A stretch of 11,295 nucleotides of DNA from an uncultured Eubacteriales bacterium. GTDB lineage: Bacteria > Bacillota > Clostridia > Oscillospirales > CAG-272. A program made the position numbers and the translations under genes. The stretch is from NCBI GenBank assembly GCA_934474225.1, contig CAKSLU010000041.1, forward strand, positions 1 through 11,295. Direction: 5' to 3'. Under the pieces are notes generated by a model. The model ran no database searches. It worked only from the letters and a program-made list of their open reading frames with translations, and was not told the DNA's origin. Position 1 is the stretch's first letter. Every line of letters starts with the position of its first letter. Shown here in pieces: positions 5,508-11,295 of this stretch.

Positions 5508-7115
5508 TTATTTCTTCAGACCGGTCCAGCTCTCATACACACCGTCATCCTGGCGGCCGTAATCGTGACCGTTGGTTGCTTCCTGTACAGCGAAGTAATA
5601 CCACTTGGACTCGGTATTATCCGGCCACTTGACAGCGTCACCGGAGTGACCTGCCGCGTTGACAAATCTGTACAGAATACGGTTGACCAGCGTCATAGCC
5701 TCTGCACGGGTGATCTTGCCGTCGGGACGGAAGGTGCCGTCGTCATAACCTGCAATCCAGCCGAGCTTGACTGCGGTTGCGACATACTTCTCTGCCCAGT
5801 GACCGCCGAGATCCGTAAAGCTGTGCGTTGCGGTCTCGTCGATGCCGACGAATCTCGTAACCAGCGTTGCGAACTCTGCGCGGGTGATGGCTGCGGACGG
5901 ATTGAAGGTGCCGTCCGGGTAACCGCTGAGGATACCTGCATTGACCAGCGTGGAGATTGCATCATTCGACCAGCGCTCTGCAGCGACATCGCCGAAGTTG
6001 TTGGTCTTGGAGTCGACGCTTGCACGATAGATTGCATTCAGCAGGCGGTAGAACATCATTGCCGTCTCTTCGCGGGTGATGTTGGCCTCGGGGCGGACGG
6101 TGCCGTCCGGGTAACCCGAAACATACGCGAAGTGGTCAACCGTCTCGAGCTTGCCGCTGATCTCAGCGGAAGCGCCGCCGACCTTCTCAAAGCCGCCGTA
6201 GACCGTCATATTCTTCGTGAGCTTGACAGTCTCGCCGACCTTCTCGGTCATTGCCTTGTCAAGGAACCAGCCCTTGAAGGTATAGCCATCCTTGTGCGGG
6301 ATCTTGAAGTCAGCCGTCTTCAGCTCGGTGCCTTCCTCTCTTCTGATAGAGGAAACCAGCGAGGTGTCGCCATCGACATCAAAAGTCAGCGTATACCGAC
6401 TCGTCGTCGTGCCGCTCGTGCCGGTGCCCGAAGAGGTCTTCTTGGGCGTCATGGACACGGTTTCCGCGCTCGTGCTGTATGCATACCACTGATGCGTGGA
6501 GCCGCCGCGGGTCGAATGCGACTTGCCCTCAACAGCAACCGAAACGGTGGCAGTCGTGCCGAATGCCGTGCCGCCTATGCCGCTGATGGTCAGCGTGATG
6601 TCATCCAGCGCGCCGTTTCTCAGGTCGTCGGTCGTCAGACCGCCGTCCTTGGTCGCGATGGTGATCTTCGTCGTGCCTGCGACGGAAGTATCCGTGCCTG
6701 CAATCTTGAAATACTGCGCCGTTGCAGCAGGCAGATCAACCGTCGTGGGAACCGTTGCGTTCGTATAGGTGACCGTCACCGTGAAGGTGCCCGTGGTCTT
6801 GAACTCGTTGAACTTCGCCACGAGATCGGCATCTGCGCCGCTCGCAGTCTTCAGGGCCTCGATCTTGGCAAAGGTCTCTCTGACCGGTGCCATGTCCAGC
6901 GTGCAGCGCACCTTGAAGGTCGCCGCAGCCAGCGTAGCCGCCCAGCGTTCCACGCTCTTGCCGTAATTCTCGTTGTCCGCCTGTGCGGCCGCCAGATCCA
7001 GTGTCAGCGCCACCGGCTCCGGATTGGTCTCCGTCTCACCGATTGCAGAAGCAACGACAGTGGCGGACAAAACCATCAGCACCGTCAGGAATAAGCAGAG
7101 AATGCGTTTTTTCAT
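5508..7115 (-). CDS. Secreted SLH-domain surface protein with InlB-type repeat
   Basis: A 535-residue exported protein, probably held non-covalently on the cell wall. Residues 1-24 form a signal peptide (MKKR, hydrophobic core, ASA before the cut). Residues about 25-225 are a Thr/Ala-rich region I cannot assign. A Ser/Thr/Gly linker (about 225-239) leads to one InlB-B/Flg_new type repeat (about 241-309, with GYTFKGWFLD). Three SLH domains follow, with SGYPDGT at 333-339 and 397-403 and AGYDDGT at 455-461; ITRE or ITRAE motifs, which bind secondary cell-wall polymer, are present in all three. The C terminus (WYYFAVQEATNGHDY, then ESWTGL) is common in clostridial SLH proteins. AGGAG nine bases upstream supports the start. 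It has its own promoter (7188-7216) and terminator (5465-5492), so it is a single-gene unit. Confidence 0.93.
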   Translation of the reverse strand: MKKRILCLFLTVLMVLSATVVASAIGETETNPEPVALTLDLAAAQADNENYGKSVERWAATLAAATFKVRCTLDMAPVRETFAKIEALKTASGADADLVAKFNEFKTTGTFTVTVTYTNATVPTTVDLPAATAQYFKIAGTDTSVAGTTKITIATKDGGLTTDDLRNGALDDITLTISGIGGTAFGTTATVSVAVEGKSHSTRGGSTHQWYAYSTSAETVSMTPKKTSSGTGTSGTTTSRYTLTFDVDGDTSLVSSIRREEGTELKTADFKIPHKDGYTFKGWFLDKAMTEKVGETVKLTKNMTVYGGFEKVGGASAEISGKLETVDHFAYVSGYPDGTVRPEANITREETAMMFYRLLNAIYRASVDSKTNNFGDVAAERWSNDAISTLVNAGILSGYPDGTFNPSAAITRAEFATLVTRFVGIDETATHSFTDLGGHWAEKYVATAVKLGWIAGYDDGTFRPDGKITRAEAMTLVNRILYRFVNAAGHSGDAVKWPDNTESKWYYFAVQEATNGHDYGRQDDGVYESWTGLKK

Positions 7116-7187
7116 TTTGTCTCACTCCTACCTTGTCTTAATGTTCAAACTGTGCAGGCAATTCTGCCAATACACTCATGATACTGT

Positions 7188-7216
7188 ATTATATCATACG
7201 ATTTCCAAAATGTACA
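7188..7216 (-). promoter_or_regulatory. Sigma-A type promoter of the SLH-protein gene
   Basis: On the minus strand, -35 TGTACA (7216-7211), a 17-bp spacer and a consensus -10 TATAAT (7193-7188). The start point would be near 7181, giving a leader of about 65 bases before the ATG at 7115. The stretch is strikingly AT-rich compared with the rest of the window. A 6-bp perfect dyad, ATGATA/TATCAT (7178-7183 with 7192-7197), covers the -10, and GTACAGTAC (7212-7220) covers the -35. Confidence 0.75.
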
Positions 7217-7259
7217 GTACTTTTTGAAAAAAACTTTCAGCTTTTTTCTGCGGATTTGT

Positions 7260-8135
7260 TCAGTTGCCGAGATACTTCCGGTACAACTCGTCGCGATACA
7301 GCTTTTTCTCCTGCGCATACAGCGCGCGCGCCTCGTCCGCAAGCGAGGTGTCGCTGCCGTCCGCGCGCAGCTGTTCGGTCATTTTGGCAAGCAATGCATC
7401 CAGGCGCGCGTCGCACTCCGCCTCCATCGCTTCGCCGCGGGCAAGATAGCGGTTCATCAGCTCCAGCTTGACCGCCAGCGTCCGCTTTTCTTTCGGAATG
7501 GCGTTGACTTCCTTCAGCCCCTCCGCAATCAGCAGATCCAGCTTGTTGATATACTCGGCGCGCAGCAGGTAAATGTCCGCGATAATCTGCTGCACCGCCG
7601 GGCTCACCGTAGACGCCGCAGGCGCGGCGGTCGCCGCCGGTGCGGTCGTCCCTGTGGGGACGGCGGGCGAGGTCGCGGCAGATGTACCGATGGTTGCGGG
7701 TGCATCCGTCGTGTCCGGCGCGGCGGGGCCGGCGGGCACGGTCGTCACGGCGGGTTCGCTCCCGCCCGGCGGTGTGGTCGTATCGGCGGTGACGGGTGCG
7801 GTGGACGCCGCAAGCCCCATGATGATGGCGACTGCCTCGGCAGGCGTGATCTCGCCGTTCTTCAGCCGCTCACGATCCGCCTCGGACAGGGCGGACAGCG
7901 TGATGCCGCCGCCGCTGAGTTTATCCAGCAGTTCCTGCGTCCGCCGCTCGTAGTCCGCCCGCTCGGCAGACGCCTGCTCGGGCGTCTTGCCGATGTTGTC
8001 CAGCAGCACGGCGATCCCCGCGCGGTAGCGCCAGGCGACGCCGCCGAGAACGGCGAGCAGCAAAAGGACGATGCACAAAAAGACAGCGAGCCCCGTGTGC
8101 CGTTTCTTCGGTTTTGCGGTTTCTTCCGGATTCAC
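7260..8135 (-). CDS. Membrane-anchored protein of unknown function
   Basis: I do not recognise this 291-residue protein. A short basic N terminus (KPKKRH) precedes one membrane segment (about 15-35), so the rest should lie outside the membrane. Residues about 46-108 look helical (TPEQASAERADYERR, GEITPAEAVAIIMG). Residues about 109-177 are a low-complexity linker of Ala, Thr, Pro, Gly and Ser, of the kind that crosses cell wall or is glycosylated. Residues about 178-291 are helical and charged. The start is GTG, chosen because AAAGGGGG lies eight bases upstream and the membrane segment follows at once. It is 31 bp downstream of serS on the same strand, with no terminator between, so it is probably transcribed with serS. 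No clear terminator follows it, only A- and T-rich runs at 7221-7247. Low-complexity composition makes remote homology hard to judge. Confidence 0.82.
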   Translation of the reverse strand: MNPEETAKPKKRHTGLAVFLCIVLLLLAVLGGVAWRYRAGIAVLLDNIGKTPEQASAERADYERRTQELLDKLSGGGITLSALSEADRERLKNGEITPAEAVAIIMGLAASTAPVTADTTTPPGGSEPAVTTVPAGPAAPDTTDAPATIGTSAATSPAVPTGTTAPAATAAPAASTVSPAVQQIIADIYLLRAEYINKLDLLIAEGLKEVNAIPKEKRTLAVKLELMNRYLARGEAMEAECDARLDALLAKMTEQLRADGSDTSLADEARALYAQEKKLYRDELYRKYLGN

Positions 8136-8166
8136 GGGTATCGCCCCCTTTCGGCTGTAAATCCGC

Positions 8167-9462
8167 TTATTTTTCGGTAATCACCGTGGTGCCGCCCATG
8201 TACGGCTGCAGCGCCTTCGGGATGCGGACGGAATACTTGCCGTCCTTGTACTCGAGGTTGTTTTCGAGGAGTGCAATCAGCATGCGCGGCGGTGCGACGA
8301 CCGTGTTGTTGAGCGTGTGCGCGAGGTACTTCTTGCCGTCCGCGCCCTTGACGCGGATACCGAGGCGGCGCGCCTGCGCATCGCCGAGGTTGGAGCAGGA
8401 GCAGACCTCGAAATACTTCTGCTGCTTCGGCGACCATGCCTCGACATCATAGGACTTGACCTTGAGGTCGGCGAGGTCACCCGAGCAGCACTCGAGCGTG
8501 CGCACCGGGATGTCCATCGAGCGGAACAGCTCGACGCTGTAGCCCCACATCTTGTTGAACCAGTCCATGCTCTCCTCGGGGCGGCAGATGACGATCATCT
8601 CCTGCTTCTCAAACTGGTGGATGCGGTAGATGCCGCGCTCCTCGATGCCGTGCGCGCCCTTCTCCTTGCGGAAGCAGGGGGAATAGCTGGTGAGTGTGAG
8701 CGGCAGGCTCTCCTCGGGGGTGATGGTGTCGATGAACTTGCCGATCATCGAGTGCTCGCTGGTGCCGATGAGATAGAGGTCTTCGCCCTCAATCTTGTAC
8801 ATCATCGCGTCCATCTCTTCAAAGCTCATGACGCCGGTGACGACATTGGAGCGAATCATGAACGGGGGGATGCAGTAGGTGAAGCCCTTGTTAATCATGA
8901 AATCACGGGCATAGGCGGTGACAGCGCTGTGCAGGCGTGCGATGTCGCCCATCAGATAGTAGAAGCCCTCGCCCGCAACGCGGCCTGCGGCCTCCTTGTC
9001 GATGCCGTTGAACTTCGCCATAATGTCGGTGTGATACGGAATCTCAAAATCGGCCTTGGTCTTCTCGCCGAAGCACTCGACCTCGACATTCTCGCTGTCG
9101 TCCTTGCCGATCGGCACGGAGGGGTCAATCATCTGCGGAATCTTCATGAGGTCGGTCTTCAGCTTTTCCTCAAGTTCCGCTTCCTTTGCTTCCAGCTCGG
9201 CAAGCTCCTTCGCCTGCTCGGCGACGAGCGCCTTCTTCGCCTCTGCCTCTTCCTTCATGCCCTTGCCCATCAGCATGCCGATTTCTTTGGAAATCTTGTT
9301 GCGATTGGCGCGCAGCTCATTGGCGCGGGTGTTTGCCGCGCACTTCTCGGTATACATCGCCACCACTTCATCGACAAGCGGCAGCTTGTGGTCCTCAAAC
9401 TTCTTTCTGATATTCTCCTTGACAAGCTCGGGATTTTCACAGATAAATTTTACATCCAACAT
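8167..9462 (-). CDS. serS: Seryl-tRNA synthetase, variant motif type
   Basis: Charges tRNA-Ser with serine in the cytosol (class II synthetase). The 431 residues match the family. The N-terminal long antiparallel coiled coil that grips the tRNA long arm spans about 30-105. The serine-binding TxE loop is T234-S-E236. Motif 2 is FRKEKGAHGIEERGIYRIHQF (264-284) and motif 3 contains NNTVVAPPR (385-393), with R393 the invariant arginine. Both differ from the common bacterial forms (FRxEAGSAGRDTRG and NGSGLAVGR) and fit a divergent SerRS branch that, from memory, occurs in some Clostridia. Start ATG at 9462 has AAAGGA upstream. The promoter at 9506-9534 leaves a leader of about 37 bases, too short for a T-box. 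The membrane protein gene follows closely. Confidence 0.95.
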   Translation of the reverse strand: MLDVKFICENPELVKENIRKKFEDHKLPLVDEVVAMYTEKCAANTRANELRANRNKISKEIGMLMGKGMKEEAEAKKALVAEQAKELAELEAKEAELEEKLKTDLMKIPQMIDPSVPIGKDDSENVEVECFGEKTKADFEIPYHTDIMAKFNGIDKEAAGRVAGEGFYYLMGDIARLHSAVTAYARDFMINKGFTYCIPPFMIRSNVVTGVMSFEEMDAMMYKIEGEDLYLIGTSEHSMIGKFIDTITPEESLPLTLTSYSPCFRKEKGAHGIEERGIYRIHQFEKQEMIVICRPEESMDWFNKMWGYSVELFRSMDIPVRTLECCSGDLADLKVKSYDVEAWSPKQQKYFEVCSCSNLGDAQARRLGIRVKGADGKKYLAHTLNNTVVAPPRMLIALLENNLEYKDGKYSVRIPKALQPYMGGTTVITEK

Positions 9463-9505
9463 GGCTCAAAATATCCTTTCCACGCATCAAACGATAGGTA
9501 ACTCT

Positions 9506-9534
9506 ATTATCGCGCAAATCCCGCCGCCTGTCAA
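9506..9534 (-). promoter_or_regulatory. Sigma-A type promoter of serS
   Basis: On the minus strand, consensus -35 TTGACA (9534-9529), a 17-bp spacer and -10 GATAAT (9511-9506), one base off TATAAT. Predicted start point near 9499, about 37 bases before the serS ATG. This is the best promoter match in the window and fits constitutive expression. Confidence 0.85.
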
Positions 9535-9567
9535 GATTTTTTTGCCGGAATGACTGATTCGGCGGCA

Positions 9568-9590
9568 TTTCGGGCAAAATATGCCCGAAA
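9568..9590 (+). promoter_or_regulatory. Perfect dyad overlapping the spoVAC ribosome binding site
   Basis: TTTCGGGCA (9568-9576) and TGCCCGAAA (9582-9590) form a perfect 9-bp inverted repeat around AAATA. The right arm shares its last three A with the Shine-Dalgarno sequence AAAGGA (9588-9593) of spoVAC. It could be an operator or an mRNA hairpin affecting ribosome access. There is no T run after it, so it is not a terminator. Confidence 0.6.
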
Positions 9591-9604
9591 GGACGGTTTT
9601 ACCT

Positions 9605-10066
9605 ATGGATTTGAACAAGGAAGCCTACAAAAAAGAGGTCAAGCGGCGCGCCCCGAAGTCGCCCGTCTTCAAAAACTGCTGCTTTGCCTTTCTCATCGGC
9701 GGCGGCATCTGCGTGCTCGGGCAGGGGATGTTCGACTTTTACCGCGCGGTGACAAATTACACCGAGGAGAGCGTGTACGCCTGCGTGACGGTGACGATGA
9801 TTTTCCTCGCCGCGCTGCTGACCGGGCTCGGCGTGTTCGACTCGATTGCCAAGGTTGCGGGCGCGGGCACGCTCGTGCCGGTCACCGGCTTTGCCAACGC
9901 AGTGGTCTCCCCCGCCATTGACACCAAGGCGGAGGGGCTGATCCTCGGCGTGGGCGCGAAGATTTTCACCGTGGCGGGGCCGGTCATCCTCTACGGCATT
10001 CTCTCGGGCGCGCTCTACGGCGTGGTGCTGCTCATCTGCGACGCCGTGAAAGGCGGTGCGGTATGA
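9605..10066 (+). CDS. spoVAC: Stage V sporulation protein AC
   Basis: SpoVAC is an inner forespore membrane protein of the SpoVA complex, which moves Ca-dipicolinic acid into the forespore and releases it in germination; the Bacillus subtilis protein behaves as a mechanosensitive channel. This one has 153 residues, close to the 150 of B. subtilis. A basic N terminus precedes membrane segments at about 24-43, 57-78 and 121-145, with a further hydrophobic stretch at 84-104. The family signature PVTGFANAVVSPAID (92-106) and KAEGLILGVGAKIFTVAGPV (108-127) are unmistakable. The ATG at 9605 has AAAGGA eleven bases upstream; the in-frame ATG at 9581 lies inside the dyad and lacks a binding site. The stop overlaps the spoVAD start as ATGA. 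Expression is expected to be forespore-specific (sigma-G in known cases), but I found no secure promoter. Confidence 0.96.
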   Translation: MDLNKEAYKKEVKRRAPKSPVFKNCCFAFLIGGGICVLGQGMFDFYRAVTNYTEESVYACVTVTMIFLAALLTGLGVFDSIAKVAGAGTLVPVTGFANAVVSPAIDTKAEGLILGVGAKIFTVAGPVILYGILSGALYGVVLLICDAVKGGAV

Positions 10067-11052
10067 TTGTCAAGACAAACGGCGTGCGCATCCTCTCCTT
10101 TGCCGCAGCGGTTGGCAAAAAGGAGGGCGAGGGGCCGCTGAAAAACCGATTTGACTACATCGACACGGACGACCGCTTCGGCATGGAGACCTGGGAGAAA
10201 GCCGAGAGCGAATGCTCGCGTCTGGCGCTCTCGCTCGCCCTCTCCAAAGCGCCGCTCGCCCCCTCCGACATCGACCTTCTCATCGCGGGCGACCTCGAAA
10301 ACCAGTGCGTCGCCTCCTGCTACGGGCTGCTCTCGTTTGAGATTCCCTATCTCGGCATTTACGGCGCGTGCTCCAACCTCACCGAGGGCATGGCGCTCGG
10401 CGCGATGCTGATTTCGGGCGGGGCGGCGCGCCGCGTGGCCGTTGCGACCTCGTCGCACAACTGCGCCGCCGAGCGGCAGTACCGCAACCCCATCGAATAC
10501 GGCGGGCAGCGTCCGCCCACGGCGCAGTGGACGGTGACCGGCGCGGGCGGCTATATTCTCGGCGAACGCGGGAATGTCCGCATCACCGACTGCCTGGTCG
10601 GCGTGGTGCAGGACGCCGCGCAGAAGGACATCGCCAACATGGGCGCGGCAATGGCGCCCGCCGCCGCCGACACGCTGTTGCGCTACTTTGGGGAGAGCGG
10701 CACGGCGGCGAAGGACTACGACCTCATCATCACGGGCGACCTCGGCATCCACGGCAGCGAAATGTTCAAATATATCTGCGAGAAAAACGGCTACGAGGTT
10801 GGCAACCACGCCGACTGCGGCAAGCTGATGTACGGCGACGACCAGGACGCGCACATGGGCGGGAGCGGCTGCGGCTGCATCGCGACGGTGTTCGGCGCGC
10901 ATTTTCTGCCGCATATGGAGAGCGGCAAGCTGACGAATGTGCTGCTGATGGCGACCGGCGCGCTGATGAACAAGGATTCGATAACGCAGGGGCAGAACAT
11001 CCCGTCCGTCGCGCACCTCGTGCATCTGATGTACGACCCGCAGCGGGGATAA
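10063..11052 (+). CDS. spoVAD: Stage V sporulation protein AD
   Basis: SpoVAD is the dipicolinic-acid-binding, peripheral-membrane partner in the SpoVA channel complex and has a thiolase/ketoacyl-synthase-like fold. The 329 residues compare with 338 in B. subtilis. Family stretches: GIYGACSNLTEG with C103 at the thiolase-like nucleophile position, ATSSHN with H132, then RNPIEYGGQRPPTAQWTVTG, DCGKLMYGDDQDAHMGGSG and GSGCGC ending at C272. It starts within the spoVAC stop (4-bp overlap), so the two are translationally coupled. In many spore formers spoVAE follows directly; here a gene-free stretch of repeats begins right after the stop, so spoVAE is either beyond base 11295 or elsewhere. No intrinsic terminator with a T run is seen after the gene. 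Confidence 0.97.
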   Translation: MIVKTNGVRILSFAAAVGKKEGEGPLKNRFDYIDTDDRFGMETWEKAESECSRLALSLALSKAPLAPSDIDLLIAGDLENQCVASCYGLLSFEIPYLGIYGACSNLTEGMALGAMLISGGAARRVAVATSSHNCAAERQYRNPIEYGGQRPPTAQWTVTGAGGYILGERGNVRITDCLVGVVQDAAQKDIANMGAAMAPAAADTLLRYFGESGTAAKDYDLIITGDLGIHGSEMFKYICEKNGYEVGNHADCGKLMYGDDQDAHMGGSGCGCIATVFGAHFLPHMESGKLTNVLLMATGALMNKDSITQGQNIPSVAHLVHLMYDPQRG

Positions 11053-11075
11053 GGGCGGGGCGAGGAAGCTCTTCG

Positions 11076-11186
11076 GCTCCCCTGTGCAAGGGGAGCTGGC
11101 GCGCAAGCGTCTGAGGGATTGTTCCTTGGCTATGTAACAATCCCTCCGTCATGCTCCGCATGCCACCTCCCTTTACACAAGGGAGG
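11076..11186. repeat. MITE-like palindromic element of about 111 bp
   Basis: The whole stretch is an imperfect palindrome. The ends, 11076-11100 and 11162-11186, match as inverted repeats at 20 of 25 positions. Each end is itself a hairpin (11076-11083 with 11089-11096; 11166-11173 with 11179-11186). The centre is a perfect 11-bp stem, GAGGGATTGTT/AACAATCCCTC (11113-11123 with 11136-11146), and a small hairpin CATGC/GCATG lies at 11150-11162. There is no open reading frame of note. It begins 24 bases after the spoVAD stop. Non-autonomous insertion element or structured RNA repeat; no target duplication was confirmed. Confidence 0.75.
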
Positions 11187-11196
11187 CGAAAACGGC

Positions 11197-11215
11197 GGGC
11201 GACCAATGGTCGCCC
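11197..11215. repeat. GGGCGACC/GGTCGCCC hairpin repeat, second intact copy
   Basis: Perfect 8-bp inverted repeat (11197-11204 with 11208-11215) around AAT, identical in its stem to 4150-4168 and followed by the same CCTACGG flank. Lies 10 bases after the MITE-like element. Confidence 0.85.
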
Positions 11216-11256
11216 CTACGGTAGTGCATATTCTTTCGCATTCCTTGTAGGGACCG

Positions 11257-11283
11257 GCGTCTGGGGCGGTCCGCCCAAGACGC
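11257..11283. repeat. 12-bp hairpin repeat at the window end
   Basis: Arms 11257-11268 and 11272-11283 pair over 12 positions with one mismatch (G11263 opposite A11277) around GTC. The flank GTAGGGACC just upstream resembles the GTAGGGG lead of the other hairpin repeats. The arms carry GCGTCT/AGACGC and GGGCG/CGCCC. Confidence 0.6.
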
Positions 11284-11295
11284 AGCGCAAACGGA

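Noticed and set aside
5310..7094. 594-codon plus-strand reading frame over the SLH-protein gene
   Set aside because: Cys/Arg-rich translation without recognisable domains, antisense to a gene with signal peptide, three SLH domains, promoter and terminator.
7221..7247. Terminator after the membrane-protein gene
   Set aside because: Runs of A and T could pair weakly but no GC stem is present; an AT-rich upstream promoter region for the SLH gene explains the composition better.
8317..9501. 394-codon plus-strand reading frame over serS
   Set aside because: Shadow of serS; Leu/His/Asp-rich translation with no family features.
9463..9505. T-box leader for serS
   Set aside because: The predicted transcript leader is about 37 bases, with no specifier stem or terminator/antiterminator.
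9551..9581. Sigma-G-like promoter for spoVAC (GACTG, 18-base spacer, CAAAATA)
   Set aside because: One mismatch in each element, and the implied start point falls on the ribosome binding site, leaving almost no leader. A forespore promoter is expected biologically but I cannot place it.
10015..11106. 363-codon minus-strand reading frame over spoVAD
   Set aside because: Shadow of spoVAD, begins inside the repeat region and has biased composition.

Overview
The window is GC-rich chromosomal DNA from an anaerobic, endospore-forming member of the Clostridia. Three things point there: a complete maturation gene set for [FeFe]-hydrogenase (anaerobic H2 metabolism), spoVAC-spoVAD (uptake of dipicolinic acid into the forespore), and a secreted protein with SLH domains (Gram-positive type cell wall). 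The high GC and the dense palindromic intergenic repeats fit an Oscillospiraceae/Ruminococcaceae-like gut lineage, but that placement is inference. I see no phage, plasmid, transposase, CRISPR array or RNA gene.

Layout. (1) 1-3890, plus strand: an intrinsic terminator (51-77), then hydE, hydG and hydF, one gene cluster. HydG makes the Fe(CO)(CN) synthon from tyrosine, HydE processes it, and HydF is the GTPase scaffold on which the 2Fe subcluster is assembled before transfer to the hydrogenase. The hydrogenase itself is not in the window. (2) 3891-4215: no gene, but a patchwork of short hairpin repeats, ending in a bidirectional terminator (4216-4242). (3) 4246-9462, minus strand, read from right to left: serS (seryl-tRNA synthetase) from a strong promoter; a membrane-anchored protein of unknown function 31 bp downstream; an SLH-domain surface protein with its own promoter and terminator; then a translationally coupled pair, a flavoredoxin-like flavoprotein and a GNAT acetyltransferase. 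(4) 9605-11052, plus strand: spoVAC and spoVAD, overlapping by four bases and divergent from serS. (5) 11053-11295: no gene, a roughly 111-bp palindromic MITE-like element plus more members of the hairpin repeat family.

The protein-coding genes mostly belong to known families. I do not see a clearly new multi-gene system. The points most worth a second look lie between and at the edges of genes: the hairpin repeats, whose stems differ by compensating changes between copies; the terminator placed 20 bp before hydE with a competing complementary segment upstream; the perfect dyad at the spoVAC ribosome binding site; the variant GTPase G4 motif of HydF; and the uncharacterised membrane protein after serS.
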